64,000 bases of DNA, from the NCBI RefSeq assembly GCF_019931755.1, contig NZ_CP082918.1, positions 2,770,001-2,834,000 of the forward strand, written 5' to 3'. Below are positions 34,525-41,621 of this stretch, piece by piece; positions within the stretch are counted from its first letter, which is position 1, and every line of letters starts with the position of its first letter. Source of the DNA: Sutcliffiella horikoshii. Its GTDB lineage: Bacteria > Bacillota > Bacilli > Bacillales > Bacillaceae_I. The notes under the pieces are model-generated. The model searched no databases. It saw only the letters and a list, made by a program, of their open reading frames with translations, and was not told the origin of the DNA. Position numbers and translations under genes: made by a program.

Positions 34525-35043
34525 TTACTTTCGCTTTAATTTCTTTGGTAATTTCTCTTCCTGAACTAAGGCTTTCAGCTTTTTTAAATACGCATTCTCC
34601 ATACGAAGATATTCTAATTCTTTTTTCAACTCTTCCATGGAAGGGTTGGTAGCTTTGTCGTTATTGGATATTTTATTGTGTTTGGAAGTCATAGTAGATA
34701 GCCCCTTTTCTTTTGGGTTAAAGGCGGCATCTCCACATGTCTCCCACTTACGTTTCCACCTACGAACCATACACGGATCTGGGATGTGGAAAATCGCCGA
34801 CGCCTCTCGAATGGAATAATTCGATTCCTTTATAGTTTGAATTACCCTCAGTTTAAAGGCTGGCGAATAGTTTGTATAGGGAAACACAAATGCTTGGTCA
34901 CCGTGGTGCTTTACTAACATCACCCAATATCGGAGTACAGAGTCGTCTACTCCAAGTTGTTTAGCTAATTCACGGTAACTATATAATTCATCCAAGTAAC
35001 GTCTTGCGGCAAGGAGTTTTTCCTCCTTAGTGAATATAGTCAT
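34525..35043 (-). CDS. IS3-family transposase OrfA (helix-turn-helix)
   Basis: A 172-residue DNA-binding protein with two HTH segments (YSYRELAKQLGVDDSVLRYWV and YSIREASAIFHIPDPCMVRRW) and a C-terminal leucine-zipper-like coiled coil (EELKKELEYLRMENAYLKKLKALV). The ATG of MTIFTKEEK follows GGAGGTGTAG inside the element; the frame extends beyond the IS end, but that part is not IS sequence. A programmed -1 shift at 34579-34585 would fuse it to OrfB. Confidence 0.9.
   Translation of the reverse strand: MTIFTKEEKLLAARRYLDELYSYRELAKQLGVDDSVLRYWVMLVKHHGDQAFVFPYTNYSPAFKLRVIQTIKESNYSIREASAIFHIPDPCMVRRWKRKWETCGDAAFNPKEKGLSTMTSKHNKISNNDKATNPSMEELKKELEYLRMENAYLKKLKALVQEEKLPKKLKRK
34579..34585 (-). promoter_or_regulatory. 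Programmed -1 frameshift site (A AAA AAG)
   Basis: Minus-strand A AAA AAG lies in the orfA frame (TTA AAA AAG CTG), 54 bases before the orfA stop. The -1 frame is open from here through orfB, giving the OrfAB fusion typical of IS3 elements. Confidence 0.85.
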
Positions 35044-35098
35044 TCGGACTACACCTCCTATTGTTAGATCGTGTGTCCAACAATAGGGGTGCAGTGTA

Positions 35099-35163
35099 CA
35101 AGCCGAGGAGGCTGACGGACTGCCCGCAGACAAGCGAAGCGCCTGGAACGGAAATCAACAGCA
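35099..35163. repeat. Palindromic element, copy D, right half
   Basis: CAAGCCGAGGAGGCTGACGG through GGAACGGAAATCAACAGC, completing the copy split by the IS. The terminal AATCAACAGC matches the other copies. Confidence 0.82.
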
Positions 35164-35186
35164 TTACATATTTTCTTCACTTACCA

Positions 35187-35219
35187 AAAAAGCAACCTAC
35201 TAATAGATTGCTTTTTTTG
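35187..35219 (-). terminator. Terminator after murG2
   Basis: Minus-strand AAAGCAATCTATTAGTAGGTTGCTTTTTT immediately after the stop codon. Confidence 0.85.
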
Positions 35220-35221
35220 TA

Positions 35222-36292
35222 TTATTTTGCTGTGTTTATGATTTCTTTTAGGATAATTTCCAGTGTGTTTGGTGCACTGTCTTCTGACATGTTTTTTTGA
35301 AGGTGATCTTTATCATTCTTGAGTGCCTCTAGTTGAATTAACAGGGTTTCAGTAGTGAGATCTTCTTCGAACAAAACCTTCGCAAACCCTTTCTTCTCAA
35401 ATGATTGAGCATTCAAGATTTGATCTCCCCTGCTTGCATTCCTAGAAAGTGGGATCAACAGCATCGGTTTACGCAATGCCAGAAATTCAAAAATGGAATT
35501 CGCACCAGCTCTTGAGATGATAAACTCGGACGCTGCTAAAACATCTGGAAGCTCTTGATTGATATATTCAAATTGTTTATAGCCTTTTACGCCTTCAAGG
35601 GAACGATCCATGTTTCCTTTTCCGCATAAGTGGACAATTTGATATTGCTCTGTTAATGGAGTTAAGACTTGACGTAAGGTTTCATTGATTTTTTTCGCCC
35701 CGAGACTTCCTCCCATAATGGTTAGGATCGGTTTTTTCTCATGAAATCCAAGCCATGCTCTACCTTCTTGAGCTTTTCCTTTGAATAACTCTTCTCTGAT
35801 CGGTGAACCGGTAAATAATACTTTATCAGACGGAAAGTGCTTCAATGTCTCGTCAAATGTGACAAATACTCTTGTCGCAAATTTGGTTGCAATTTTATTA
35901 GCAAGCCCCGGTGTAATGTCTGATTCATGAATGATAACAGGTATTTTTAACATTTTTGCTGCCATCACTACAGGAACAGTGACAAATCCACCCTTGGAAA
36001 ATACGACTTTAGGCTTCACTTTTCTTAAAATCAATAGTGCTTCCATTGCCCCTTTAATGATTCTGAGTGGATCGGAAAAATTCTTCCAGTCAAAATAGCG
36101 TCTGAGCTTACCACTTGAAATCCCGTGAAAAGGGATATCTTCTTTACCGATAATATCTTCTTCAATTCCTTTTCTTGAACCGATATATGTAATATCCCAA
36201 CCTGATGCTTTTAGTTTATTCATGATTGCAATATTGGGAGTTACATGGCCTGCAGAGCCACCGCCTGTGAAGACGATTTTTTTATTAGTCAT
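35222..36292 (-). CDS. MurG-type UDP-GlcNAc:undecaprenyl-PP-MurNAc-pentapeptide transferase (second copy type)
   Basis: A 356-residue GT28 enzyme, the family adding GlcNAc to lipid I to form lipid II at the inner membrane face. N-terminal GGGSAGHVTPNIAI, VVFSKGGFVTVPV, HESDITPGLAN, and the C-terminal donor site TIMGGSLGAKKIN, SRAGANSIFEFLALRKPMLLIPL are all present. I start it at MTNKKIVFTGG, with AAGGA upstream. It is not in the dcw cluster (no murD, ftsW or murB nearby), and its sequence resembles the extra MurG-like proteins of Bacillus. It is probably a second MurG, perhaps for sporulation or a special condition. Confidence 0.85.
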   Translation of the reverse strand: MTNKKIVFTGGGSAGHVTPNIAIMNKLKASGWDITYIGSRKGIEEDIIGKEDIPFHGISSGKLRRYFDWKNFSDPLRIIKGAMEALLILRKVKPKVVFSKGGFVTVPVVMAAKMLKIPVIIHESDITPGLANKIATKFATRVFVTFDETLKHFPSDKVLFTGSPIREELFKGKAQEGRAWLGFHEKKPILTIMGGSLGAKKINETLRQVLTPLTEQYQIVHLCGKGNMDRSLEGVKGYKQFEYINQELPDVLAASEFIISRAGANSIFEFLALRKPMLLIPLSRNASRGDQILNAQSFEKKGFAKVLFEEDLTTETLLIQLEALKNDKDHLQKNMSEDSAPNTLEIILKEIINTAK

Positions 36293-36411
36293 TGTATCAA
36301 CATCCTTCATGTCATTCTCTCTCTTCTTATTATTATCGAAATAAGGTATAAAGGCAAAAAATTTATGTATCCATAGACGTTACCATAAAGAATATTCTAC
36401 GTAAAACAGGC

Positions 36412-36447
36412 TATTGAACCATATTGCTCGTTCAATAGCCTGTTTTT
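36412..36447 (-). terminator. Terminator after the yvrJ-type gene
   Basis: AACAGGCTATTGAAC / GTTCAATAGCCTGTT perfect stem with T-rich flanks, immediately after the stop. Confidence 0.85.
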
Positions 36448-36449
36448 CT

Positions 36450-36614
36450 TTATTTAATGTTCCTTTTAGGCAGTGCTTCCCTGGATAATTGATATGGAAG
36501 TTGTTGCAACGTTTTTGTTACATTTTCTAGTTTTTGTTCTATTCGATGCAACAAGTAGAACGTGATCACAATCGGGAAACCAACTTCACTTATCCATGTC
36601 CACCACTGGTCCAT
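36450..36614 (-). CDS. YvrJ family small membrane protein
   Basis: A 54-residue protein: DQWWTWISEVGFPIVITFYL then LHRIEQKLENVTKTLQQLP, i.e. one short membrane-associated helix followed by an amphipathic coiled coil. The segment EVGFPIVITFYLLHRIE is diagnostic of YvrJ. The ATG at 36614 follows AAGGGGGAGGAGTC. It follows DUF1659 and DUF2922 genes; this trio recurs together across Bacillus and related Firmicutes, with no assigned function. Confidence 0.88.
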   Translation of the reverse strand: MDQWWTWISEVGFPIVITFYLLHRIEQKLENVTKTLQQLPYQLSREALPKRNIK

Positions 36615-36638
36615 GACTCCTCCCCCTTCCTGTTCAAA

Positions 36639-36676
36639 TAAGAAGGGCCTACTTATATAGAGTAGACCCTTCCAGA
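36639..36676 (-). terminator. Hairpin between DUF2922 and yvrJ-type genes
   Basis: Minus-strand GGAAGGGTCTACT / AGTAGGCCCTTC followed by TTATTTG. It may attenuate the last gene of the trio. Confidence 0.7.
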
Positions 36677-36681
36677 GTTCG

Positions 36682-36897
36682 TTAAGCTATTTCATATTCC
36701 GTAACATTACGTTCCACAATTCTTGCACTATCTTTTGTGACAAAATTCCCACCTTTGGACGTAAAAACATTGGCAGCAATAATGGTATCCATCGCCTCTT
36801 CGATTTCCACCTGTGTTAAATCCGCTCTAGGATCATCAACGGACACCTTCACCTTTGTGCCTTCTTCATTCAGGAAAAATAATTCTAGTGTAAACAT
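36682..36897 (-). CDS. DUF2922 family protein
   Basis: A 71-residue soluble protein beginning MFTLELFFLNEEGTKVKVSV, with beta-strand-rich N terminus and the helix TQVEIEEAMDTIIAANVF, the DUF2922 pattern. The ATG follows AGGAGGTGGGTGC. Middle gene of the DUF1659-DUF2922-YvrJ trio. Function is unknown; the small size and constant association suggest subunits of one complex. Confidence 0.85.
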   Translation of the reverse strand: MFTLELFFLNEEGTKVKVSVDDPRADLTQVEIEEAMDTIIAANVFTSKGGNFVTKDSARIVERNVTEYEIA

Positions 36898-36935
36898 GCA
36901 CCCACCTCCTTTCTATAATGAACTAGTCGGACTTA

Positions 36936-37151
36936 TTAGCCTAGATAGTGCAACTCACTACGTCTAACATTTGATACAGGTGTTGTCTGAAGGCCAGAAA
37001 TTGCTCCTGCTGCTTGTAATAGCGCTGTCGCCTCTGCATCCACTTTAATGTTGTTGTAGTTTTTGGAACGGAACAATAAATTCCCTTTGTCATCCTCCCC
37101 TAATTCATACATTAGACGAAGTTGGACATTTTCTACTGCGTAATCTGCCAT
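36936..37151 (-). CDS. DUF1659 family protein
   Basis: A 71-residue soluble protein with VQLRLMYELGEDDKGNLLFRSK and the family segment FRSKNYNNIKVDAEATALLQAAGAI written in parts (RSKNYNNI, LLQAA). The start MADYAVENVQ follows AAGGGGGTGAGAAC. First gene of the trio with DUF2922 and YvrJ. Function is unknown. Confidence 0.85.
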   Translation of the reverse strand: MADYAVENVQLRLMYELGEDDKGNLLFRSKNYNNIKVDAEATALLQAAGAISGLQTTPVSNVRRSELHYLG

Positions 37152-37223
37152 GTTCTCACCCCCTTTCACCTTCTATATAAAAAGTTAAAGGAGAAAAGTA
37201 GTGAACAGATTAAAACTTTCTTA

Positions 37224-37268
37224 AAAACATAAAAAAGCCATTCCATCTACAAGGTAAATGGAGTGGCT
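37224..37268 (-). terminator. Terminator after mgsR
   Basis: Minus-strand AGCCACTCCATTTACC / AGATGGAATGGCT followed by TTTTTTA. Confidence 0.85.
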
Positions 37269-37283
37269 GAATTTGAATTTATT

Positions 37284-37676
37284 TTATGAAACAGATTGCT
37301 TTAGTTCAAACTTAGATTTCTGTCTGGAAAGCTTTTGCAACTCAGATTCGTTATAGCCAACAATCAACTTTTTCCCACTAGTGATGATTGGTCTTCTAAG
37401 CAGCTTTGGCTCCTCAATGATTAATTCAATTAGTTGGGAAAGAGATAATTCATTTACATCAATCCCCAGGTCTTTGAAAGTTTGGCTTCTAGTTGCTAAT
37501 ATCTCATCAATTCCTTCTGTTGTTAACGAAAGGATCTTCATCATCTCTTTTTTGTTAGGAGTTTCCCGAAAAATATGCTTCTCCTGGAATTGAATATTGT
37601 TACCTTTCAACCACTTCTTCGTCTTTCTACATGACGTACAACTTGGGTAACTGTAAAAAATGATTTCATTCATCAT
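37284..37676 (-). CDS. mgsR: Spx/ArsC-family regulator MgsR (YqgZ)
   Basis: A 130-residue Spx-type regulator that acts with RNA polymerase to control a subset of general-stress genes. The redox motif CTSC is at residues 13-16 of a thioredoxin-like fold (IIFYSYPSCTSCRKTKKWL). The cis-Pro region LLRRPIITSGKKLIVGY is near residue 90-108. The start at 37676 or the next ATG follows GGGGAGGTAAGC. In B. subtilis yqgZ is in the same neighbourhood between yqgY and comGA; here a 20-kb block intervenes before comGA. I found no clear SigB promoter upstream. Confidence 0.88.
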   Translation of the reverse strand: MMNEIIFYSYPSCTSCRKTKKWLKGNNIQFQEKHIFRETPNKKEMMKILSLTTEGIDEILATRSQTFKDLGIDVNELSLSQLIELIIEEPKLLRRPIITSGKKLIVGYNESELQKLSRQKSKFELKQSVS

Positions 37677-37939
37677 GCTTACCTCCCCGTTATTTTTTCT
37701 TCAGTATTTTATGTTAATCTCATTGTATACCACTTGTATAACTTTTGTACAGTAAAAAGATAACTAATTTATGAACAAATTACGACAACATATTTTCTTT
37801 ATCAAAAAATAAGGCTTTCTGTTTAACTTTGCACTATAATGGAAATAGGTATGATAGAAAAATAGTTGCATAATCATTATGGATATGGTTAAAAATGTAC
37901 TTATCTTGTAATCGTCACAAACTAGAAACAAACGCTTAT

Positions 37940-37968
37940 TTACAAGTAAAGTATTGGTACATTATAAT
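37940..37968 (+). promoter_or_regulatory. SigA promoter of the DUF2626 gene
   Basis: TTACAA - 17 bp - TATAAT, 46 bp upstream of the start codon. The 340-bp region between mgsR and this gene holds their divergent promoters and nothing else I can identify. Confidence 0.7.
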
Positions 37969-38014
37969 AGGAAAGTGACAAGCATAAGGATTAGTGCGTA
38001 AGGAGGGGATACAT

Positions 38015-38260
38015 ATGGATCGTATGTACCGTGTAATGGGTTTCTGGACTGGGATTTTCGCGGTTATGTTTTATCTTGGCCACATGACTCAAACGTCTTT
38101 ACTTTTCTTCGGACAAACGGTATTCTTCATTTTATTAAGTTATCTTAAGCTATCTGAACGTATGTACATCTATATTTTCGGAGCATATTTAACAATTTTC
38201 TTTGTTGCCTTCTCGTATTGGACAACATTTATGATGGTGCCTGGATCTGGTGGTCATTAA
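38015..38260 (+). CDS. yqgY: DUF2626 family membrane protein (YqgY)
   Basis: An 81-residue protein with three hydrophobic helices (GFWTGIFAVMFYLGHM, LLFFGQTVFFILLSYL and MYIYIFGAYLTIFFVAF) and a Gly-rich tail. It begins MDRMYRVMGFW after AAGGAGGGGATACAT. Length, sequence and position match B. subtilis YqgY. Function is unknown. Confidence 0.88.
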   Translation: MDRMYRVMGFWTGIFAVMFYLGHMTQTSLLFFGQTVFFILLSYLKLSERMYIYIFGAYLTIFFVAFSYWTTFMMVPGSGGH

Positions 38261-38277
38261 ACATACGTAGCTGAACA

Positions 38278-38312
38278 ATAAAAAGCGATTGACATATGTC
38301 ATCGCTTTTTAT
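38278..38312. terminator. Bidirectional terminator between yqgY and the MidA-type gene
   Basis: AATAAAAAGCGAT - TGACATATGTC - ATCGCTTTTTATT; T runs on both strands, between convergent genes. Confidence 0.88.
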
Positions 38313-39424
38313 TGTGGTTCCGGATTTATTAGCTTTTTCCATTTATTCGTTCCCTTTTCATGTATAAGTACATGAAAAGAGTTACTCCAGCTTCCGTCCA
38401 TAATCAGGGTTCTTATCGCTCGGTTCTGTTTGCTTTTTTCCGAAAACGGATTTGGATCCTGATTGTCTTGAAGGTAATCAAGTATGCCTGCTGCCACCAG
38501 AAATTCCCCTTGCCTCATCGTTCCTGCATGACTGAACCCCAAGCCTTCAAAGCGCCCCTCTAACGTATCCAAGTGGATATGTGAGGTTAAATCCATCTCA
38601 GCAGGGTATTTCAGGGGATCCTTTATCAGTTGATGCTGATAATAACCTCGAAGACTGCCCTCCATTAAATCCTGACTAGCTAATTCAGAAAAACGGTAGC
38701 CATAATCAACCGTTATAATGGTACCTGCCAGCAGCCATTCTCCGATTATGTTCGCATAATCCACCATTGCTAAAGGGATTTCCATTCGCTGTCCTTCTGA
38801 AAAGGTCAATTTATATTTAGAAATGTAAGCCTGAATTTCCACATTCTCAAGCTGAATGCTTTTTTCAGTTAAACCCTCTTCTTCTATCGTTACAAATACT
38901 TCCTTTAAGGTTCCATTTGTGTATTCAATAACATGAACAGGCAAAGCATCGAATAATTCATTGGAAAACAGTACACCCTTCCTAAAGCTCTCAGGGACAT
39001 CTTCTAAAGAAGTAAAGTAGCTAACAGGTTCAGAATCTGGGATAGTGGTTTTCTGCAAATGAATGTGATAGGAGCTTGTCTCCACCATGACATAGGTCAA
39101 GCGGCCATAGAGCGGTCCATCTAGGAGTTTAAACTCCTCCAATAGATGCTTTGCAAACCTGCCATTTCCGCCGCCAACCTCGATGATTACCGGTGGAATC
39201 TCCGTTTCATTAAAATACTTTACCAACAGTTTAGCAAATAGCTTTCCGTAGACATTATGAACATTGCTGGTTGTGATAAAATCCCCTTTTGTACCTACCT
39301 TGTTCTTAGGTTTCATATAATACCCTTCGAAAGGATGGTAGAGAACAGCCATCATATATTCGGCAAAATCCAATTTTTCTCCCGGTGCCTTCTCTATCTG
39401 TTCTTGGAGAAATGTTGGGATCAT
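38309..39424 (-). CDS. MidA/NDUFAF7-type SAM-dependent methyltransferase
   Basis: A 371-residue DUF185/MidA family protein. The N terminus FAEYMMAVLYHPFEGYY and GTKGDFITTSNVHNVYGKLFA are family hallmarks; motif I is VIIEVGGGNGRFAKHLL near residue 80-96, and LFSNELFDALPVHVIEY near 150. The mitochondrial relative NDUFAF7 methylates an arginine of complex I; the bacterial substrate is unknown. It starts 3 bp after yqgX on the same strand and is likely co-expressed. Confidence 0.88.
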   Translation of the reverse strand: MIPTFLQEQIEKAPGEKLDFAEYMMAVLYHPFEGYYMKPKNKVGTKGDFITTSNVHNVYGKLFAKLLVKYFNETEIPPVIIEVGGGNGRFAKHLLEEFKLLDGPLYGRLTYVMVETSSYHIHLQKTTIPDSEPVSYFTSLEDVPESFRKGVLFSNELFDALPVHVIEYTNGTLKEVFVTIEEEGLTEKSIQLENVEIQAYISKYKLTFSEGQRMEIPLAMVDYANIIGEWLLAGTIITVDYGYRFSELASQDLMEGSLRGYYQHQLIKDPLKYPAEMDLTSHIHLDTLEGRFEGLGFSHAGTMRQGEFLVAAGILDYLQDNQDPNPFSEKSKQNRAIRTLIMDGSWSNSFHVLIHEKGTNKWKKLINPEPQ

Positions 39425-39426
39425 AG

Positions 39427-40059
39427 TTAAAATCCATTAAGAAATGGGTTACTATCCATTTCCTTCTCTATGGTAGTAGTCATTCCATGGCCAGATAGAA
39501 CAGTTGTTTCTTCCGGCAGGGTCAACAGCTTGTTGTGTATGCTTTGTATAAGCTGATCATGATTGCCGCCTGGAAGATCAGTTCTTCCGATGCTACCTGC
39601 AAAAAGTGCATCACCTGCAAATACCACTTTGCTAGCTTCATGATAAAAGCTCACACTGCCTGGCGAATGGCCTGGAGTAAACAATACTTCTAGTTCGAAA
39701 TTGGAAATGACTAATTTATCTTCTGATTGAATTAGATGATCTGCAGAATTCGCCGTAATGGGGCCAAGTTGGAAGAACTGCGAGCCATTTAGGCTTGGAT
39801 CTCCTAGCCAATTCTTTTCTTTCTTATGTACATAAACAGGAACATCCCAATGTTTACGAACGGCATCTACTGCTCCTATGTGATCAAAGTGAGCATGTGT
39901 CAATAATATAGCTAAAGGTTTAAGCGCATTTTCTTCCAAGTAGGAATTGAATGCTTGCCCTTCACTTCCCGGGTCGAAAATGAGGCATTCTTTTCTTTCA
40001 TTTATGAGGAGGTACGCATTTGTTTGCAGCGGACCTAGTGGCAGCTGTTTCCATTTCAT
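39427..40059 (-). CDS. yqgX: MBL-fold metallo-hydrolase YqgX (glyoxalase II-like)
   Basis: A 211-residue metallo-beta-lactamase fold hydrolase. The metal motif THAHFDHIGA (HxHxDH) is near residue 55-64, further ligands are in FTPGHSPGSVSFY and VFAGDALFAGSIGR, and the last His is in VLSGHGMTTT. Similar enzymes hydrolyse thioesters such as S-lactoyl-bacillithiol or glutathione. An in-frame ATG four codons upstream (40071) is possible. Position matches B. subtilis yqgX. Confidence 0.92.
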   Translation of the reverse strand: MKWKQLPLGPLQTNAYLLINERKECLIFDPGSEGQAFNSYLEENALKPLAILLTHAHFDHIGAVDAVRKHWDVPVYVHKKEKNWLGDPSLNGSQFFQLGPITANSADHLIQSEDKLVISNFELEVLFTPGHSPGSVSFYHEASKVVFAGDALFAGSIGRTDLPGGNHDQLIQSIHNKLLTLPEETTVLSGHGMTTTIEKEMDSNPFLNGF

Positions 40060-40142
40060 ATCTTTCCACACCTTTCCTTGAACTATCTATCCATCTATTT
40101 TACACTAAGAAGTAGAACTTGAGAAACGAAAGGAAATTGCCT

Positions 40143-40628
40143 ATGAAGTCGATGTTCGGTTTGGAAATACAATGTGCAGATGATAAACCGCAATACTTTC
40201 AGAACCTTCTCTTGCAGCTTAAACAGATAGCCAGTATTTTTGATTCAGATGACAGTATGCTTATTACCGATTCTGCCATGGAGGCGAAGGTTGTAAAAAA
40301 CATGTTGATGGACCGATCGATCTTAGAGGAAACCTATTCACTTTCCTTAATAGAAAACCCGGTTGCCTCAAGCCTTTTCACCGACTATGGTTTTGTTTCA
40401 GAAAAAAACAATCATTATTTATATCAAGACATGATATCCATATTTCGAATTGAAAGCGGTAAACAAGCTGATATTGAAATGTTTCTTATTCAAATGGAAG
40501 AATCAATAATTGCTATTGAGGAACAATATAAAAAATCCTATATTATTGATAAAGAAAATAAAGAATTTATGGTGAAAGTAGCTCGAGCTTATGACATAGA
40601 AGTGTCAATTTTTGACCTCGACAAATAG
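40143..40628 (+). CDS. Conserved-looking soluble protein of unknown function
   Basis: A 161-residue protein starting MKSMFGLEIQCADDKP after AAAGGAAATTGCCT; a TTG eight codons earlier is an alternative. No signal peptide, membrane helix or catalytic motif. The C-terminal half is acidic and helical (IEMFLIQMEESIIAIEEQYK). It is divergent from yqgX and upstream of yqgW. Codon use looks like its neighbours. I do not recognise the family. Confidence 0.75.
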   Translation: MKSMFGLEIQCADDKPQYFQNLLLQLKQIASIFDSDDSMLITDSAMEAKVVKNMLMDRSILEETYSLSLIENPVASSLFTDYGFVSEKNNHYLYQDMISIFRIESGKQADIEMFLIQMEESIIAIEEQYKKSYIIDKENKEFMVKVARAYDIEVSIFDLDK

Positions 40629-40741
40629 TGAGAAAACATTTAAAATGTAAATGGAGTGTATTGTAATGTTCCATTACATACTTATTTTATGGAATTTCTT
40701 TTAAATAGAAATGGAAATGATCTCTGAAAGGGGCGTTAACC

Positions 40742-40915
40742 TTGCCATTAGTTATTATTTTTGGACTTGTAACACTTTTATGCGTATTTGCACTTGTCCG
40801 TTCCCTTAAAGAAAAAAACTTCCTAGGAGTTCTTTTCGCATTTGGAACTGTTGCAGTGTTTGGTTGGTTTACAGTAATGACTGTCATTGAACACGGTTAT
40901 CCGGTAGCACACTAA
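40742..40915 (+). CDS. yqgW: DUF2759 family membrane protein (YqgW)
   Basis: A 57-residue protein read from a TTG with AAAGGGGCG seven bases upstream: MPLVIIFGLVTLLCVFALV, then a basic loop SLKEKNF, then a second helix VLFAFGTVAVFGWFTVMTV, ending EHGYPVAH. Two membrane helices. Sequence type and position fit YqgW of B. subtilis. Function is unknown. A strong terminator follows. Confidence 0.88.
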   Translation: MPLVIIFGLVTLLCVFALVRSLKEKNFLGVLFAFGTVAVFGWFTVMTVIEHGYPVAH

Positions 40916-40932
40916 GTTGCTATTGCTTGCAT

Positions 40933-40979
40933 GAAAAAGAGTATTCTTCCCGAATTGGGAGGGATACTCTTTTTTTGTT
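40933..40979 (+). terminator. Terminator after yqgW
   Basis: AAAGAGTATTCTTCCC / GGGAGGGATACTCTTT followed by TTTTG. Confidence 0.9.
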
Positions 40980-41100
40980 GATTTAAATATTTCAAGCAAA
41001 TATCGAATTTGTGAATATACTGATAGCAAAGTTCAACAGCTATATATTTGGTTGTTATAGGAAATACTATTTGTTAATGAATAGTAGGAGGGTGATATGG

Positions 41101-41229
41101 TTGGCATTAAGGACATTATGTGGGAGTTGCAGTGGGACAGGGAGAAAAAAGCTCTTTATGCTGCCCTTCTATAAAAAGTGTACGAAGTGTAAAGGGCACG
41201 GCCGCTTAACAAAGAGTTTCTATATTTAG
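41101..41229 (+). CDS. Tiny DnaJ-type zinc-knuckle protein
   Basis: A 42-residue protein read from a TTG with AGTAGGAGGGTGATATGG just upstream. It has two CxxCxGxG-type motifs, CGSCSGTG and CTKCKGHG, about 20 residues apart, the arrangement of half a DnaJ zinc centre; B. subtilis has small proteins of this type (YuiA-like). The frame is open back to 41011 without another ribosome site. A terminator follows. Zinc binding is inferred. Confidence 0.6.
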   Translation: MALRTLCGSCSGTGRKKLFMLPFYKKCTKCKGHGRLTKSFYI

Positions 41230-41242
41230 TGCAAAAAATATA

Positions 41243-41286
41243 AAAATGCCAGGCACTCCCGTAACGAGGCACCTGGCATTTCATTT
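41243..41286. terminator. Bidirectional terminator
   Basis: AAATGCCAGGCAC / GTGCCTGGCATTT-type stem (ATGCCAGG-CACT ... GGCACCTGGCAT) with A/T runs on both sides, between the convergent zinc-knuckle gene and yqgV. Confidence 0.82.
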
Positions 41287-41289
41287 TTT

Positions 41290-41604
41290 TTATATGGAGC
41301 GTTTGGACTCTACTGCACGAAGTTTATCATCCATTTGTACGCTTTTGTCTCTGCGATCATCTATCCTTATGTTGGTTGCTACACGATGAAGGCCTTTTTG
41401 AAACGGCGCTTCATGGATAACCTGTACCACGTGCATTAACGTTGGGAGTTCTCCCTCGATAATCGTACTCATTGGAGTTAATTTATAGTTGATTTTTCCT
41501 TCTTTTTTAAATCCCTCTAAGATATCTTGTATATCTGCAACATAGTCACTTACACTTGGCCCGTTCGTTCCTATAGGAATAACCGTAACATCGACGATTG
41601 CCAT
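41290..41604 (-). CDS. yqgV: MTH1187-family thiamine-binding protein YqgV
   Basis: A 104-residue ferredoxin-like small protein of the MTH1187/YkoF group: MAIVDVTVIPIGTNGPSVSDYV, NYKLTPMSTIIEGE and QKGLHRVATNIRIDDRRDK. Family members bind thiamine or related ligands as tetramers. The ATG follows AGAGGGGGCAAAAAG. A longer frame to 41721 runs into yqgU and is not supported. It follows yqgU by 17 bp. Confidence 0.9.
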   Translation of the reverse strand: MAIVDVTVIPIGTNGPSVSDYVADIQDILEGFKKEGKINYKLTPMSTIIEGELPTLMHVVQVIHEAPFQKGLHRVATNIRIDDRRDKSVQMDDKLRAVESKRSI

Positions 41605-41621
41605 TCTTTTTGCCCCCTCTT

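Larger units (their letters stand above)
33653..35098 (-). mobile_element. IS3-family (IS150-group) insertion sequence, intact
   Basis: A 1446-bp element bounded by imperfect 25-bp inverted repeats (TGAACTGAACCC...CTGGACA on the left; TACACTGCACCC...TTGGACA read inward from the right). It is flanked by a 4-bp direct repeat CAAG (33649-33652 and 35099-35102), the target duplication. Two overlapping frames, orfA and orfB, with a -1 slippery site and a complete DDE triad suggest it is functional. It sits in the middle of palindromic element D, whose halves join exactly when the IS and one CAAG are removed. Confidence 0.93.

Noticed and set aside
35044..35133. N-terminal extension of IS orfA beyond the IS end
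   Set aside because: It runs into the flanking repeat; the ATG at 35043 with GGAGGTG lies inside the element.
37677..37800. SigB promoter of mgsR
   Set aside because: Only a partial TGGTAT -10 was found, with no matching -35 at 12-15 bp.
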